Shown here one piece after another: positions 27,449 through 36,074 of a DNA stretch of 42,569 nucleotides. A model generated the notes under the pieces. It was not told the origin of the DNA and did not search any database. It saw nothing but the letters and a program-made list of their open reading frames with translations. The stretch comes from Verrucomicrobiota bacterium. Its GTDB lineage: Bacteria > Verrucomicrobiota > Verrucomicrobiia > Limisphaerales > AAA164-E04. The stretch is from NCBI GenBank assembly GCA_023257935.1, contig JALRAZ010000029.1, forward strand, positions 1 through 42,569. The letters are read 5' to 3'. The position numbers and the translations under genes are program-made. Positions within the stretch are counted from its first letter, which is position 1; each line of letters opens with the position of its first letter.

Positions 27449-28681
27449 ATGAGAAAACCGACCCTCTTCATCCTTTTTTTGATCGTATTTGTCGATCTGG
27501 TGGGCTTTGGCATTGTCCTACCCCTCCTGCCTCTATACTCCGAGCAATTAGGTGCTTCTGGAATCATGATCGGATGCATTGTGGCTTCCTACAACCTGAT
27601 GCAGTTTTTCTTTGCTCCCTGGCTTGGCAAACTATCTGACCGCATTGGCCGACGGCCCATTATCCTGGTCAGCACGGCAGGCTCGGCTATCAGCTACGCC
27701 CTTTTTGGCTACGCCAGTGGTCTTTCGGGCACCCAAGGGCTCGTCATGCTGCTGATCTCACGCGTGCTTGCCGGCATCTGTGGGGCCAACCTTTCGGTGG
27801 CTTCGGCCTATGTTGCTGATATCACACCTCCAGAAAAGCGATCAAGTGGAGTGGGGATGGTCATCGGTATGGGGTTCGGGCTGGGCTTCATTTTTGGCCC
27901 CTTGATAGGGGGGCTCAGCAATCACTTCATTGGTCCCCAGGCTCCGGGGTGGGTTGCTGCCGGGATTTGTCTATTCAATTTCGTCACGGCCTTTTTCATC
28001 TTGGCTGAGAGCCGCTCCAAGGACGCTGCACCACCGGTCAAGCGCAGCCAGCTGGCTCAATGGGGCCACACCTTGAAGCAACCCAAGCTGGGTCTTTTGG
28101 TGTTGCTGGTTTTTCTAGCTACCATCTGCTTCGCCTGCTTCGAAACCACTCTGCCTCTGTTGCTGGTCAATGACATGCAATTTGAGAAAACGCAACTTTA
28201 CTACTTGATGGCCTATTCAGGCTTCATCGCGGCCATGGTCCAGGGCGGGGCCATCCGCAAGCTGGTACACCGGTTCGGAGAAAAGCCTCTCATTCTAACC
28301 AGTTTCTTTGGTTTGACCCTGAGTTTCATCTTGATTCCTATGGGCTCAAGCCTGGTAGCCGTGCTCTGTTCCCTTGCCATTTACGCCTTCTTTTCCGGGA
28401 TCAACCGGCCTCCGTTGACTGGGTTGATTTCCATCATCTCTCCGGACAATGAGCAAGGTGCGAACCTTGGCGTCTCTCAGAGTGCTTCGGCCATCGGTCG
28501 CATCATCGGCCCCCCTCTGGCTACAAGCCTCTATTTCATCAAGGCTCCCGTCCCTTACTGGGTTTGTGCGGGTATTTCACTCGTGGCTGGCCTCATCGCT
28601 CTGGTTTTCCTAGCTCGCCTGTTGGCGGATGTCCAAGGAGGCAAGGGAGGTGGAAGCAAAACTTCACCTAGCAGCAGCTGA
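27449..28681 (+). CDS. MFS transporter (TetA/multidrug-like)
   Basis: RKPTLFILFLIVFVDLVGFGIVLPLLPLYSEQLGAS; motif A GKLSDRIGRRPIILVS; about 12 hydrophobic segments. Start at MRKPTL is preferred over 27377. Confidence 0.92.
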   Translation: MRKPTLFILFLIVFVDLVGFGIVLPLLPLYSEQLGASGIMIGCIVASYNLMQFFFAPWLGKLSDRIGRRPIILVSTAGSAISYALFGYASGLSGTQGLVMLLISRVLAGICGANLSVASAYVADITPPEKRSSGVGMVIGMGFGLGFIFGPLIGGLSNHFIGPQAPGWVAAGICLFNFVTAFFILAESRSKDAAPPVKRSQLAQWGHTLKQPKLGLLVLLVFLATICFACFETTLPLLLVNDMQFEKTQLYYLMAYSGFIAAMVQGGAIRKLVHRFGEKPLILTSFFGLTLSFILIPMGSSLVAVLCSLAIYAFFSGINRPPLTGLISIISPDNEQGANLGVSQSASAIGRIIGPPLATSLYFIKAPVPYWVCAGISLVAGLIALVFLARLLADVQGGKGGGSKTSPSSS

Positions 28682-28706
28682 GGCCACTTCTTTCATCCTG
28701 AAGCTC

Positions 28707-30152
28707 ATGAACCTGCTGCTTCATCCGCCTAGAGGGGCCAGTCTCATGTTTTGGCTGCTTGCATGGCTGATGAGTCAGCAACCGCTCACCTCTGACCCAT
28801 CTGCACAGTCCTCATGGCCGCAATTTCGCGGTCAGCAAGGACAGGGCAGAGCGATTCAAGAAGAGTTACCTCTACCCTTTGGTCCAACTCAATCCATCAA
28901 GTGGCAAAACCCAATCGGATCAGGCCACTCATCACCCTGCATCTGGGGCGACAACCTTTTCATAACCGCCCATGAAGAAGGAGCATTACAGATTCTAGCC
29001 TTGAACCGGCATGATGGTAAGCTGCTATGGAAGCATGGTCTGCCCCCTTCAAGCATCGAGCGCGGACACCGCAACGGTACGCCAGCCAATTCGACTTCAG
29101 CAACCAATGGTAGCATCCTGGTGACTTATTTTGGTTCCTTTGGGCTCATTGCCCATGAGCTCAACGGCACGGAGATTTGGCGGCATCCCCTCCCAGTGCC
29201 CATCACGCAGCACGGGGCCTCGACATCCCCCGTCCTTCATGGTGATCGAGTGATCCTTCAGATTGATCAGGATGTGGATTCTTACCTGCTATGCCTGGAG
29301 ATCTCCTCGGGAAAGATGCTCTGGAAAGTCGATCGGCCAGGGTTTAGACGAGGCTTTTCAACCCCCATCCTCTGGCCTCCTGAGAGTGATGATCCAAGCA
29401 TCATCACAACAGGAACCCTGCGCATTCAGGCCTACGATCCAGCGAGAGGCCAGCTACGCTGGGAGATCGGTGGGCTGCCCAATGAGATGGTGGCCTCCCC
29501 TGCCTTCGATGAAGACCACCTTTTTGTCTCAGGCTGGACCATGGGTTCGGGGGTTCCAAGCCTTCCTGAGTTCAAGGCCTTAGTGACTGAGGATGCCAAC
29601 GACGATGGCCAGATCCAACGTGAGGAAGCATCAGGAGCGGCCCGCATGCATTTTCCTTACATTGATGCAGACAAAAATGGCGGCATCGACCAATCGGAAT
29701 GGGAAAGCATGAAAGCAATCTTCGAACAGAGCGAAAACGCGCTGATTGCTCTGAAGCGCACACCTGATACCAAGGGGACGCCAGTCCTGGCCTGGAAACA
29801 GCAGCGAGGTCTGCCTTACGTGCCATCTCCCCTTGCCTATGCTGGACGTGTCTTTATGGTGAAAAATGGTGGGATGTTGACATGCTTGAATGCCATGAGC
29901 GGAGAACCCATTTATCGAGAGGAGCGCTTGGGAGCACTGGGCGACTATTACAGCTCGCCCATCGGTGTGGGGGATCATGTCCTGGTTGCCTCGCAGCGCG
30001 GGGTGGTTACGGTGGTCAAGGCTCGGGCCAATGAACTGGAACTGGCTTATCAGATTGACCTGGGTCAAGGCATCATGGCAACCCCTGCGATGGTAGATGG
30101 AAACCTTTACTTGCGGACCACCGAGACGCTCTATTGCTTTGGCAGGCCATGA
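28707..30152 (+). CDS. PQQ-like beta-propeller protein with two EF-hand loops, exported
   Basis: WPQFRGQQGQGRA start, blades ILALNRHDGKLLWKHG and LLCLEISSGKMLWKV; EF loops DANDDGQIQREE (29592-29627) and DADKNGGIDQSE (29664-29699). Start at MNLLLHP avoids the long overlap with the MFS gene. Confidence 0.9.
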   Translation: MNLLLHPPRGASLMFWLLAWLMSQQPLTSDPSAQSSWPQFRGQQGQGRAIQEELPLPFGPTQSIKWQNPIGSGHSSPCIWGDNLFITAHEEGALQILALNRHDGKLLWKHGLPPSSIERGHRNGTPANSTSATNGSILVTYFGSFGLIAHELNGTEIWRHPLPVPITQHGASTSPVLHGDRVILQIDQDVDSYLLCLEISSGKMLWKVDRPGFRRGFSTPILWPPESDDPSIITTGTLRIQAYDPARGQLRWEIGGLPNEMVASPAFDEDHLFVSGWTMGSGVPSLPEFKALVTEDANDDGQIQREEASGAARMHFPYIDADKNGGIDQSEWESMKAIFEQSENALIALKRTPDTKGTPVLAWKQQRGLPYVPSPLAYAGRVFMVKNGGMLTCLNAMSGEPIYREERLGALGDYYSSPIGVGDHVLVASQRGVVTVVKARANELELAYQIDLGQGIMATPAMVDGNLYLRTTETLYCFGRP

Positions 30153-31252
30153 TCCTGCCCAAAACAAAGAGGGTGATAACAGGCCTGATCGCCCTGGTCT
30201 GCAGCATTTGCCTAGCCACCCAATCCCTCAGACGTCTGAGTCGGCTGAATCCTGCTCGACTCTCCCATCACTCTCACCCGGTCGCTTCACTGGATACCAT
30301 GGCACCAACCACGCATGGTTGGCTTAATGAAGATGAGGTCTTTTTTTTAAGGGAGAAAAATCAGGGGGATTTTCTCTGTGTGAAGGTCAACATCCATACC
30401 CTAGCAGAAAGTGCTATCGAATCGGTTTCACCGTTATTGTTAGATCTTGAGGAACGCGACCAAATCGTTCACCTGCAGGCCTCCCCATCGGGCCGCTACC
30501 TGGCCATCATCACCGGCAACCCAAAACACCCCACCCGCACCCTGCTCCACCTTACCAGCGGCCAATCTGTCCCGCTTGGTTCAAGCCCTCAAATCGAAGC
30601 TTGGCATGAGGGTTGGTTGAGCTGGCTCCCTGGGGAACTGGGTTGGGTGGAGTGGCGTTTGGTGGAGGACAAAAAACAGAACCAATGGGGAATCCGAAGT
30701 GCTCACATCGTGCCCGAATCGATGGCTAAGCCCTTGACCGAAACCATCTGGATATCCGCTCAATACCCTTGGGTAATGGACACTCCTTTTGCCACCGAGG
30801 ATGGAATCGTTCGCTGGGCTCAAGCCAGTTATCCAGATCCGCAAAAACGAGGTGTTATCCAGGTCAATCTGATGGGTGTCCAGCAGCAGAACCCCGTTCA
30901 ATCAACAATCCAACCAGTCGGTCTGACACATGAGGTCGAACCCACTAAATGGATGCAGGTGCGGCACTCCCTAGATGGGCTCACCTGGCTGGCATGCTAC
31001 CAAAGCCCTCGCATCATTCCCCAGCTCAGGTTCACTCAGACATTTCCCTTTGTGGGGTTACGATGGCAAAGGATTCAACTTGATTTGTGGCATGCTGGCC
31101 ATAATACCACGGAACTCAAGATGGAGGTTGAGCCCAATTTCTTTCCCGTGGATTTGAAGCTTAGTCCTTCGGGGCAAAGTATGAGCTTCGTGCATCAGGG
31201 CAAACTGATGGTGATGCACCGAAACCAACCAGTTCATGGAGAATCCAAGTAG
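30149..31252 (+). CDS. Hypothetical protein, possible TolB/WD40-like propeller
   Basis: ATG at 30149 overlaps the upstream stop (ATGA); hydrophobic N-terminus VITGLIALVCSICLATQ; segments such as LQASPSGRYLAIITGN and DLKLSPSGQSMSFVHQGKLMV. Confidence 0.7.
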   Translation: MILPKTKRVITGLIALVCSICLATQSLRRLSRLNPARLSHHSHPVASLDTMAPTTHGWLNEDEVFFLREKNQGDFLCVKVNIHTLAESAIESVSPLLLDLEERDQIVHLQASPSGRYLAIITGNPKHPTRTLLHLTSGQSVPLGSSPQIEAWHEGWLSWLPGELGWVEWRLVEDKKQNQWGIRSAHIVPESMAKPLTETIWISAQYPWVMDTPFATEDGIVRWAQASYPDPQKRGVIQVNLMGVQQQNPVQSTIQPVGLTHEVEPTKWMQVRHSLDGLTWLACYQSPRIIPQLRFTQTFPFVGLRWQRIQLDLWHAGHNTTELKMEVEPNFFPVDLKLSPSGQSMSFVHQGKLMVMHRNQPVHGESK

Positions 31253-32922
31253 GCATCGGCTAGGCGCCTACCCAACTGAAGAATACCTGAAGTCTTAAAC
31301 AGAAGCCTATCTTGACCAGGCAGATCAAAAACCGGGACATGATACAGGTGAGCATCCTTCTCAGCCAGTTGAGCCAGCGCCCCGGTCACATCGATGTTGT
31401 TCAAATCGACATGGTCCGTAGGCGCCTGTTGGCTGACATACCAACGAAGATCTGGCAAGCCAAGGTCAGAGCGTGTCTGCACCATCAGGCGCTCAAGCCG
31501 ATCGATCGACTTGGCTCGATAGGGGGCAAAGGACATATCGTTTTCTCCGAGATGGTAGAAGATACCAGCCAGCCTTACCTCATGACCACATTGCCTCAGT
31601 TCCTGCAAAGCATGGCGTATGGCTGAGACAAATTTAGGATAAAGGTTTCGCTCAGGGGTTTGACTGCCCTCAGGGCTCCAGTCAATGATCTGAGAACCGC
31701 TGTGGGTAAATTTAAGGATGGCAAGGGGTTGTTTGACTCGCTCACGCAACCTATACCCAAAGCTCACCTCAGGCCCAAAGGTGTCATAGAGCCCAGATGG
31801 TGCGAGCGCTTCCCATCCCGCTGATGCACGAACACCCCCTCCTAACCAGTATTTGTAGGCGACGCTAGGAAGAGGCGAAGCCAATCCCTTTGAATCAGGT
31901 ATGGCCTGTAGTTCCTGAACAAAGCTCCATTCTCCTTCCATGTTACGATGCCCAGCCAGGATGAATAAATCAATGGGGTCGCCTGCTTCGAAGGGCCAGG
32001 ACTTGAGTAAGGCATTGGCTGAGCGACCCTTGTCGATGGTTTGGAGGTAGGCTTCAGCAAATTCCACTCCCTGCTCCAATTGGCCAAGAGTTCCATAGTG
32101 GTAGTGGAGGCCCACTGGTTGCCCCATTTCTACACCGACATGGGCATTGCGCACGTAATAGGCAAGAGGATCCTCTTGAGTGGCTTGCTGCTGTCCGCGA
32201 CTGATAGCTGCCATACGAGGGCGCAGATCCATGCCCCAAATCGTTTTGGTGCATAGCTCACCGATAAAGAACGGCAGAGTTGGCGAGCTCAAATCATTGC
32301 GCAGACGCCGCATGAAGTGGGTCAGGTTCTCCCCATACCGAGCCATGTAATGAGGCTCGAACATGTCATTTTCTCCCTGATGCCAGACCACCCCTTCCAA
32401 TTGATAGGTCACGCCTTGCTCTTGGAGTTGCCCTAAGGCCTGCTTGATTTCATCCAGCAAGAGCGGATACATCTTGAACCCTGAAGGCTGGTCTGGATTC
32501 CAGTCCCCTCCCAGATGTGTGCCCCCAGCTGCACATTTAATGATGGCCAATGACCCCACCGAATGCTCTCTGAGATGGGCAGCAAAACTAAGTTCGGGAC
32601 CCACCAAGTTGTTGACGGGTCCCAGAGGAACCCACTGTTCGGATCGCTGCTTCTGTTCCCGTCCCAGACAATACCAGAAACGCACCTCGGACTGGGCTTG
32701 ATGCAGGCCTTGAAAAGGAGGGAACCGATCAATGTGATCAGCATTCGAATCCGATCCCACCATGTTGGATTGTCCTGCAAAAATAAACACCTTCACAGGC
32801 GGTGATGTTGTGCTGGCACGGGAGGAGGTCAACCATGGAGGCCCGGCCAGAAACAACATGAGGAACAGGCTGGCCCACGGCGAACCCCAGAAAAAACATA
32901 GCAACTGGGTAGGTAAGCTCAT
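31234..32922 (-). CDS. Tandem SASA-domain (sialate O-acetylesterase-like, SGNH) protein
   Basis: Two homologous halves: KVFIFAGQSNMVG...GVVWHQGENDM...FAEAYL and DLFILAGHRNMEG...GIFYHLGENDM...LADAYL; exported N-terminus. Confidence 0.88.
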   Translation of the reverse strand: MSLPTQLLCFFWGSPWASLFLMLFLAGPPWLTSSRASTTSPPVKVFIFAGQSNMVGSDSNADHIDRFPPFQGLHQAQSEVRFWYCLGREQKQRSEQWVPLGPVNNLVGPELSFAAHLREHSVGSLAIIKCAAGGTHLGGDWNPDQPSGFKMYPLLLDEIKQALGQLQEQGVTYQLEGVVWHQGENDMFEPHYMARYGENLTHFMRRLRNDLSSPTLPFFIGELCTKTIWGMDLRPRMAAISRGQQQATQEDPLAYYVRNAHVGVEMGQPVGLHYHYGTLGQLEQGVEFAEAYLQTIDKGRSANALLKSWPFEAGDPIDLFILAGHRNMEGEWSFVQELQAIPDSKGLASPLPSVAYKYWLGGGVRASAGWEALAPSGLYDTFGPEVSFGYRLRERVKQPLAILKFTHSGSQIIDWSPEGSQTPERNLYPKFVSAIRHALQELRQCGHEVRLAGIFYHLGENDMSFAPYRAKSIDRLERLMVQTRSDLGLPDLRWYVSQQAPTDHVDLNNIDVTGALAQLAEKDAHLYHVPVFDLPGQDRLLFKTSGILQLGRRLADAYLDSP

Positions 32923-32999
32923 CGGTGATGCATCATGGAGGTTTTATGGGCTAGATGACAAGATCACTGCTCAGGACGCTTGACCTTTCCGTGTCCTTA

Positions 33000-34538
33000 C
33001 TATTGAGGGAAAACAAATTCACTGACCGGGGATCCATACACGTCTCGATGCCGAAGCCGGAGCCGGGGCAAACCGTCCTCCATGGCCATCACTTCACCGG
33101 TAAGATAACCCCCAGCCACCCTTAGGAATCGATGTTGAGGACGCTCATCACCCACCTTCCAGCCAAGCTGATGCTTGGCACTACCTGGCCCACAACCAAA
33201 TTCCCAAAGGCCCGTTTCTTCATCAACAGAAGCGTACTGCCAATGCCGATCGCCGCAGAAAAGGATGACCCCGGGAATCGAGGCAAAGAAGGATCTCAGT
33301 TCGGCGCCTTCATGGGCAAAAACCGCATTGGCATGATTGTCTTTTTTATTGGGACGATCAGGGCCCACGATGGGAGTCGGGGTGAACACCAGCTTAAAGG
33401 TGGCAGAGGAGGCTGAAAGGGAGGCCTTGAGCCATGCTTTCTGATCTGGCCCCAAGATGGTCTTGGACGGTCCATCCTCAGCCGTGTTAGGACTGCGATA
33501 ATCCCGCCCCTCGAGCAACCAGATACTGAGGTCCTTACCCCAGGCGATGGAATGATAGCGCGGGTTGCGGCTTGGGAATTGTTCTTCATTGAAAAGCTGA
33601 ACCCCTTGTTCGAATGAAACATTGCCATAGCGTTGACCAGGCCAGCAATCATTGCGCAGGGTATCATGATCATCTTTGATGAAATAGGTGGTGTGCGAGG
33701 CGTAAAATGCGCGGTTGCGCGGCATTGAAAACAATCTCCCCCACTTGAATCGCATGAGCTCAATGGTCCAAGCCCAGGGTCCGGGCTTATCGTAATACTC
33801 AATGTCTCCGGCATGCACCACAAAGTCAGGCCGCATGGCCTGCATCGGGACGTAGATCTGGTGCCCCTCCAGCCCCCCGTCTCGACGTAGAAAGTCATGG
33901 CATGTGGTCACGCAGAAACTCAACTCGGATGACTGATCCATTCCTGGGGCTGTTTGGAAAGCACCCTCACAGGTGGCGGTCACTTCTCCTCCATCAACAG
34001 GGCGGGCTTCAACCATCACCCGATAAGTTTTGCCGGGCGTCAATGATTCCAACTTCCATTGCACGGCGTGGTCCTGATCGGCATGGGTTGATGTCCATGG
34101 TGTGCGCCGCACGCTTTCAGGGTAGTGTTCAAGGTGGTAAAGGAGACGCACTTGCCCAGGGGCACCCGGACATGCACCGAGCATCTCATCAAGTTGTGTT
34201 TGGGGGGGCATCTGGAGGGACGCATAGAGGGAAGGATCTCCGCCAGAGCGTGCTACTGATTCCACCGAAGCGGGCACTTGGAGAAAATCCGGCCCCTTTT
34301 GATTCATCTCGGCATGACGCGTGGTCCTGGTCCAGATGACGATGGAGTGCTGATCAGCCCAGCCATTGCGCAGCCCGTTACCTAACTGAGGAATCTGTTC
34401 CGCCTCGGCAAACGGGTAACCCCATGCAAGCCAATAACCCAGGCAGATGATCAGGCCACTGATGCGGGAGAGGTTCGGAGGGTATTGTGTGATTGTCCCA
34501 TTGATCTTGGTGATTCTCATACAATTGTCATCGTTCAC
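33000..34538 (-). CDS. PhoD-family alkaline phosphatase/phosphodiesterase
   Basis: 512 aa; FVVHAGDIEYYDKPGPW, YFIKDDHDTLRNDCWPGQRYG, GVILFCGDRHWQYA; N-terminal Fn3-like segment typical of PhoD proteins. Confidence 0.88.
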   Translation of the reverse strand: MNDDNCMRITKINGTITQYPPNLSRISGLIICLGYWLAWGYPFAEAEQIPQLGNGLRNGWADQHSIVIWTRTTRHAEMNQKGPDFLQVPASVESVARSGGDPSLYASLQMPPQTQLDEMLGACPGAPGQVRLLYHLEHYPESVRRTPWTSTHADQDHAVQWKLESLTPGKTYRVMVEARPVDGGEVTATCEGAFQTAPGMDQSSELSFCVTTCHDFLRRDGGLEGHQIYVPMQAMRPDFVVHAGDIEYYDKPGPWAWTIELMRFKWGRLFSMPRNRAFYASHTTYFIKDDHDTLRNDCWPGQRYGNVSFEQGVQLFNEEQFPSRNPRYHSIAWGKDLSIWLLEGRDYRSPNTAEDGPSKTILGPDQKAWLKASLSASSATFKLVFTPTPIVGPDRPNKKDNHANAVFAHEGAELRSFFASIPGVILFCGDRHWQYASVDEETGLWEFGCGPGSAKHQLGWKVGDERPQHRFLRVAGGYLTGEVMAMEDGLPRLRLRHRDVYGSPVSEFVFPQ

Positions 34539-34802
34539 TTTAGAGGGTTTTTAGGATGGCAAAGCTTGCACCCTATGCTGTCTGCATTGCCTAAAAAAGA
34601 AGTTAGGACCCATTGATTCAGGGAATCATGACCCAAGAGATAAAATTCGAGAAATAGATGGCATTGAAAAATAAAATTCCGGAGTAACCCTTGTAGTCCT
34701 ATGCTGGTCTAAAAACATTATTCGCATAGCAAGCTTTTGACAATTTGAGCACTTGTGACATGGTCTTATTTCACGTAAGACTTTGACGCTGAACAAATAA
34801 AA

Positions 34803-36074
34803 ATGCAATACCTACTCAAGGGTGTAGCCCCTATCTCATTCCTGGCGATTTGCTTGGGCGTGGCATACGTCATGATGGCCACCAAACCAGAACCTTTTCG
34901 CCGTCCTCCAGCAGGGGAAACCATGACCGTGCGCGCCAAGCGGATGAGTTCGCAGGATTTCCAAGTCGTCATTCCGTCCCAGGGAATCATTCAGGCCAGA
35001 ACCCAAAGCACCCTTATCCCAAGGGTCAACGGAGAAGTCATCTGGATCTCCGATAGCTTTCGATCAGGCGGTTTTTTCAAGCAGGATGAACCACTGGTTC
35101 GTATCGACCCCAGCGACTACGAAACAGCACTCAGTACGGCTGAGGCGCGGCTGCTGGCAGCAGAGGCATCTCTGGAGTTGGCTAGCCTGACTCATCAGCG
35201 CAATCAGGAAGTCATCAAGGAAAACCTGATCCCCCGAGCAGAACTGGATTTGAGCGCAGCCAATCTGAAGGTCGCTCAGTCTGATGTGCAATCCGCCCAA
35301 GCGGCGCTGGGGCGAGCCAGAAGAGATCTGGAGCGCACCACGATCAAGGCGCCATTCGATGGACGCGTGCTGACCAAGAGCGTTGACATCGGACAAGGTG
35401 TGGCTCCTGGCAACCAGCTTGCAGAGATCTTTGCCACTGACTACGCAGAAATTAGACTCCCCCTTCGGAATGACCAGCTCGATTACATCACCCTACCCGA
35501 AGCAGGTAACCTAAACACGGGAAGCAAAAGTATTATGCTTCCTGAGGTAAGGATTACCGGCAAATACGGCACTCAGGATGCCAACTGGATAGGACAGGTG
35601 GTACGCACTCAAAGCGCTTACGACGCGCGAAGTCGTGAATTGTTTGTCATCGCACAGATCGACGCGCCATTCGAACGTGAGAGCGATGAAGACCTACCAC
35701 TCAAACTCAATCAATACGTTGGAGCAGAAATCCAGGGACATCGCCTCGAAGAAGTTTACGTGATACCCAGGTCGGCACTGCGCAATCATGATGAAGTCAT
35801 TATCATCGGGGCTGATGGAACCATTTCTAGGAGGTCGGTCAAGGTGATCTGGAAACAGGGTGAAGACATTGTGATCAACGAGGGCATCGCGGATAACGAA
35901 TTGCTCTGCCTTACCCCAATGCTCTTTGCTGCTGATGGAACCACTGTGATTCCATGGGTTGAAGGCGAGGCGCCACCGACTGCTTTGGATGACCCGCAAG
36001 TGAAGCAGCAGGGCAAGCCTGATGGGGCCGCCGATAAGAAGGGGTCGCATCAAAACAAAGGAAAGGATTCCTAA
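34803..36074 (+). CDS. RND efflux periplasmic adaptor (HlyD/MFP family)
   Basis: GIIQARTQSTLIPRVNGEVIWISDSFRSGGFFKQDEPLVRIDPSDYETAL; coiled-coil segment; TTIKAPFDGRVLTKSVDIGQGVAPGNQLAEIF. Confidence 0.94.
   Translation: MQYLLKGVAPISFLAICLGVAYVMMATKPEPFRRPPAGETMTVRAKRMSSQDFQVVIPSQGIIQARTQSTLIPRVNGEVIWISDSFRSGGFFKQDEPLVRIDPSDYETALSTAEARLLAAEASLELASLTHQRNQEVIKENLIPRAELDLSAANLKVAQSDVQSAQAALGRARRDLERTTIKAPFDGRVLTKSVDIGQGVAPGNQLAEIFATDYAEIRLPLRNDQLDYITLPEAGNLNTGSKSIMLPEVRITGKYGTQDANWIGQVVRTQSAYDARSRELFVIAQIDAPFERESDEDLPLKLNQYVGAEIQGHRLEEVYVIPRSALRNHDEVIIIGADGTISRRSVKVIWKQGEDIVINEGIADNELLCLTPMLFAADGTTVIPWVEGEAPPTALDDPQVKQQGKPDGAADKKGSHQNKGKDS

Noticed and set aside
33296-33898. 200-aa ORF in an alternative frame of the PhoD gene
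   Set aside because: Fully contained in a confidently identified gene and has no recognisable motifs.
34640-34679. ATAAAATTC repeated at 34640 and 34671, plus small inverted repeat TGATTC/GAATCA nearby, upstream of the RND adaptor gene
   Set aside because: Short and AT-rich; could be regulator sites but not distinguishable from chance without conservation data.
34737-34765. TTGACA match to a -35 box upstream of the RND adaptor gene
   Set aside because: No convincing -10 hexamer at 16-18 bp spacing, so not called as a promoter.
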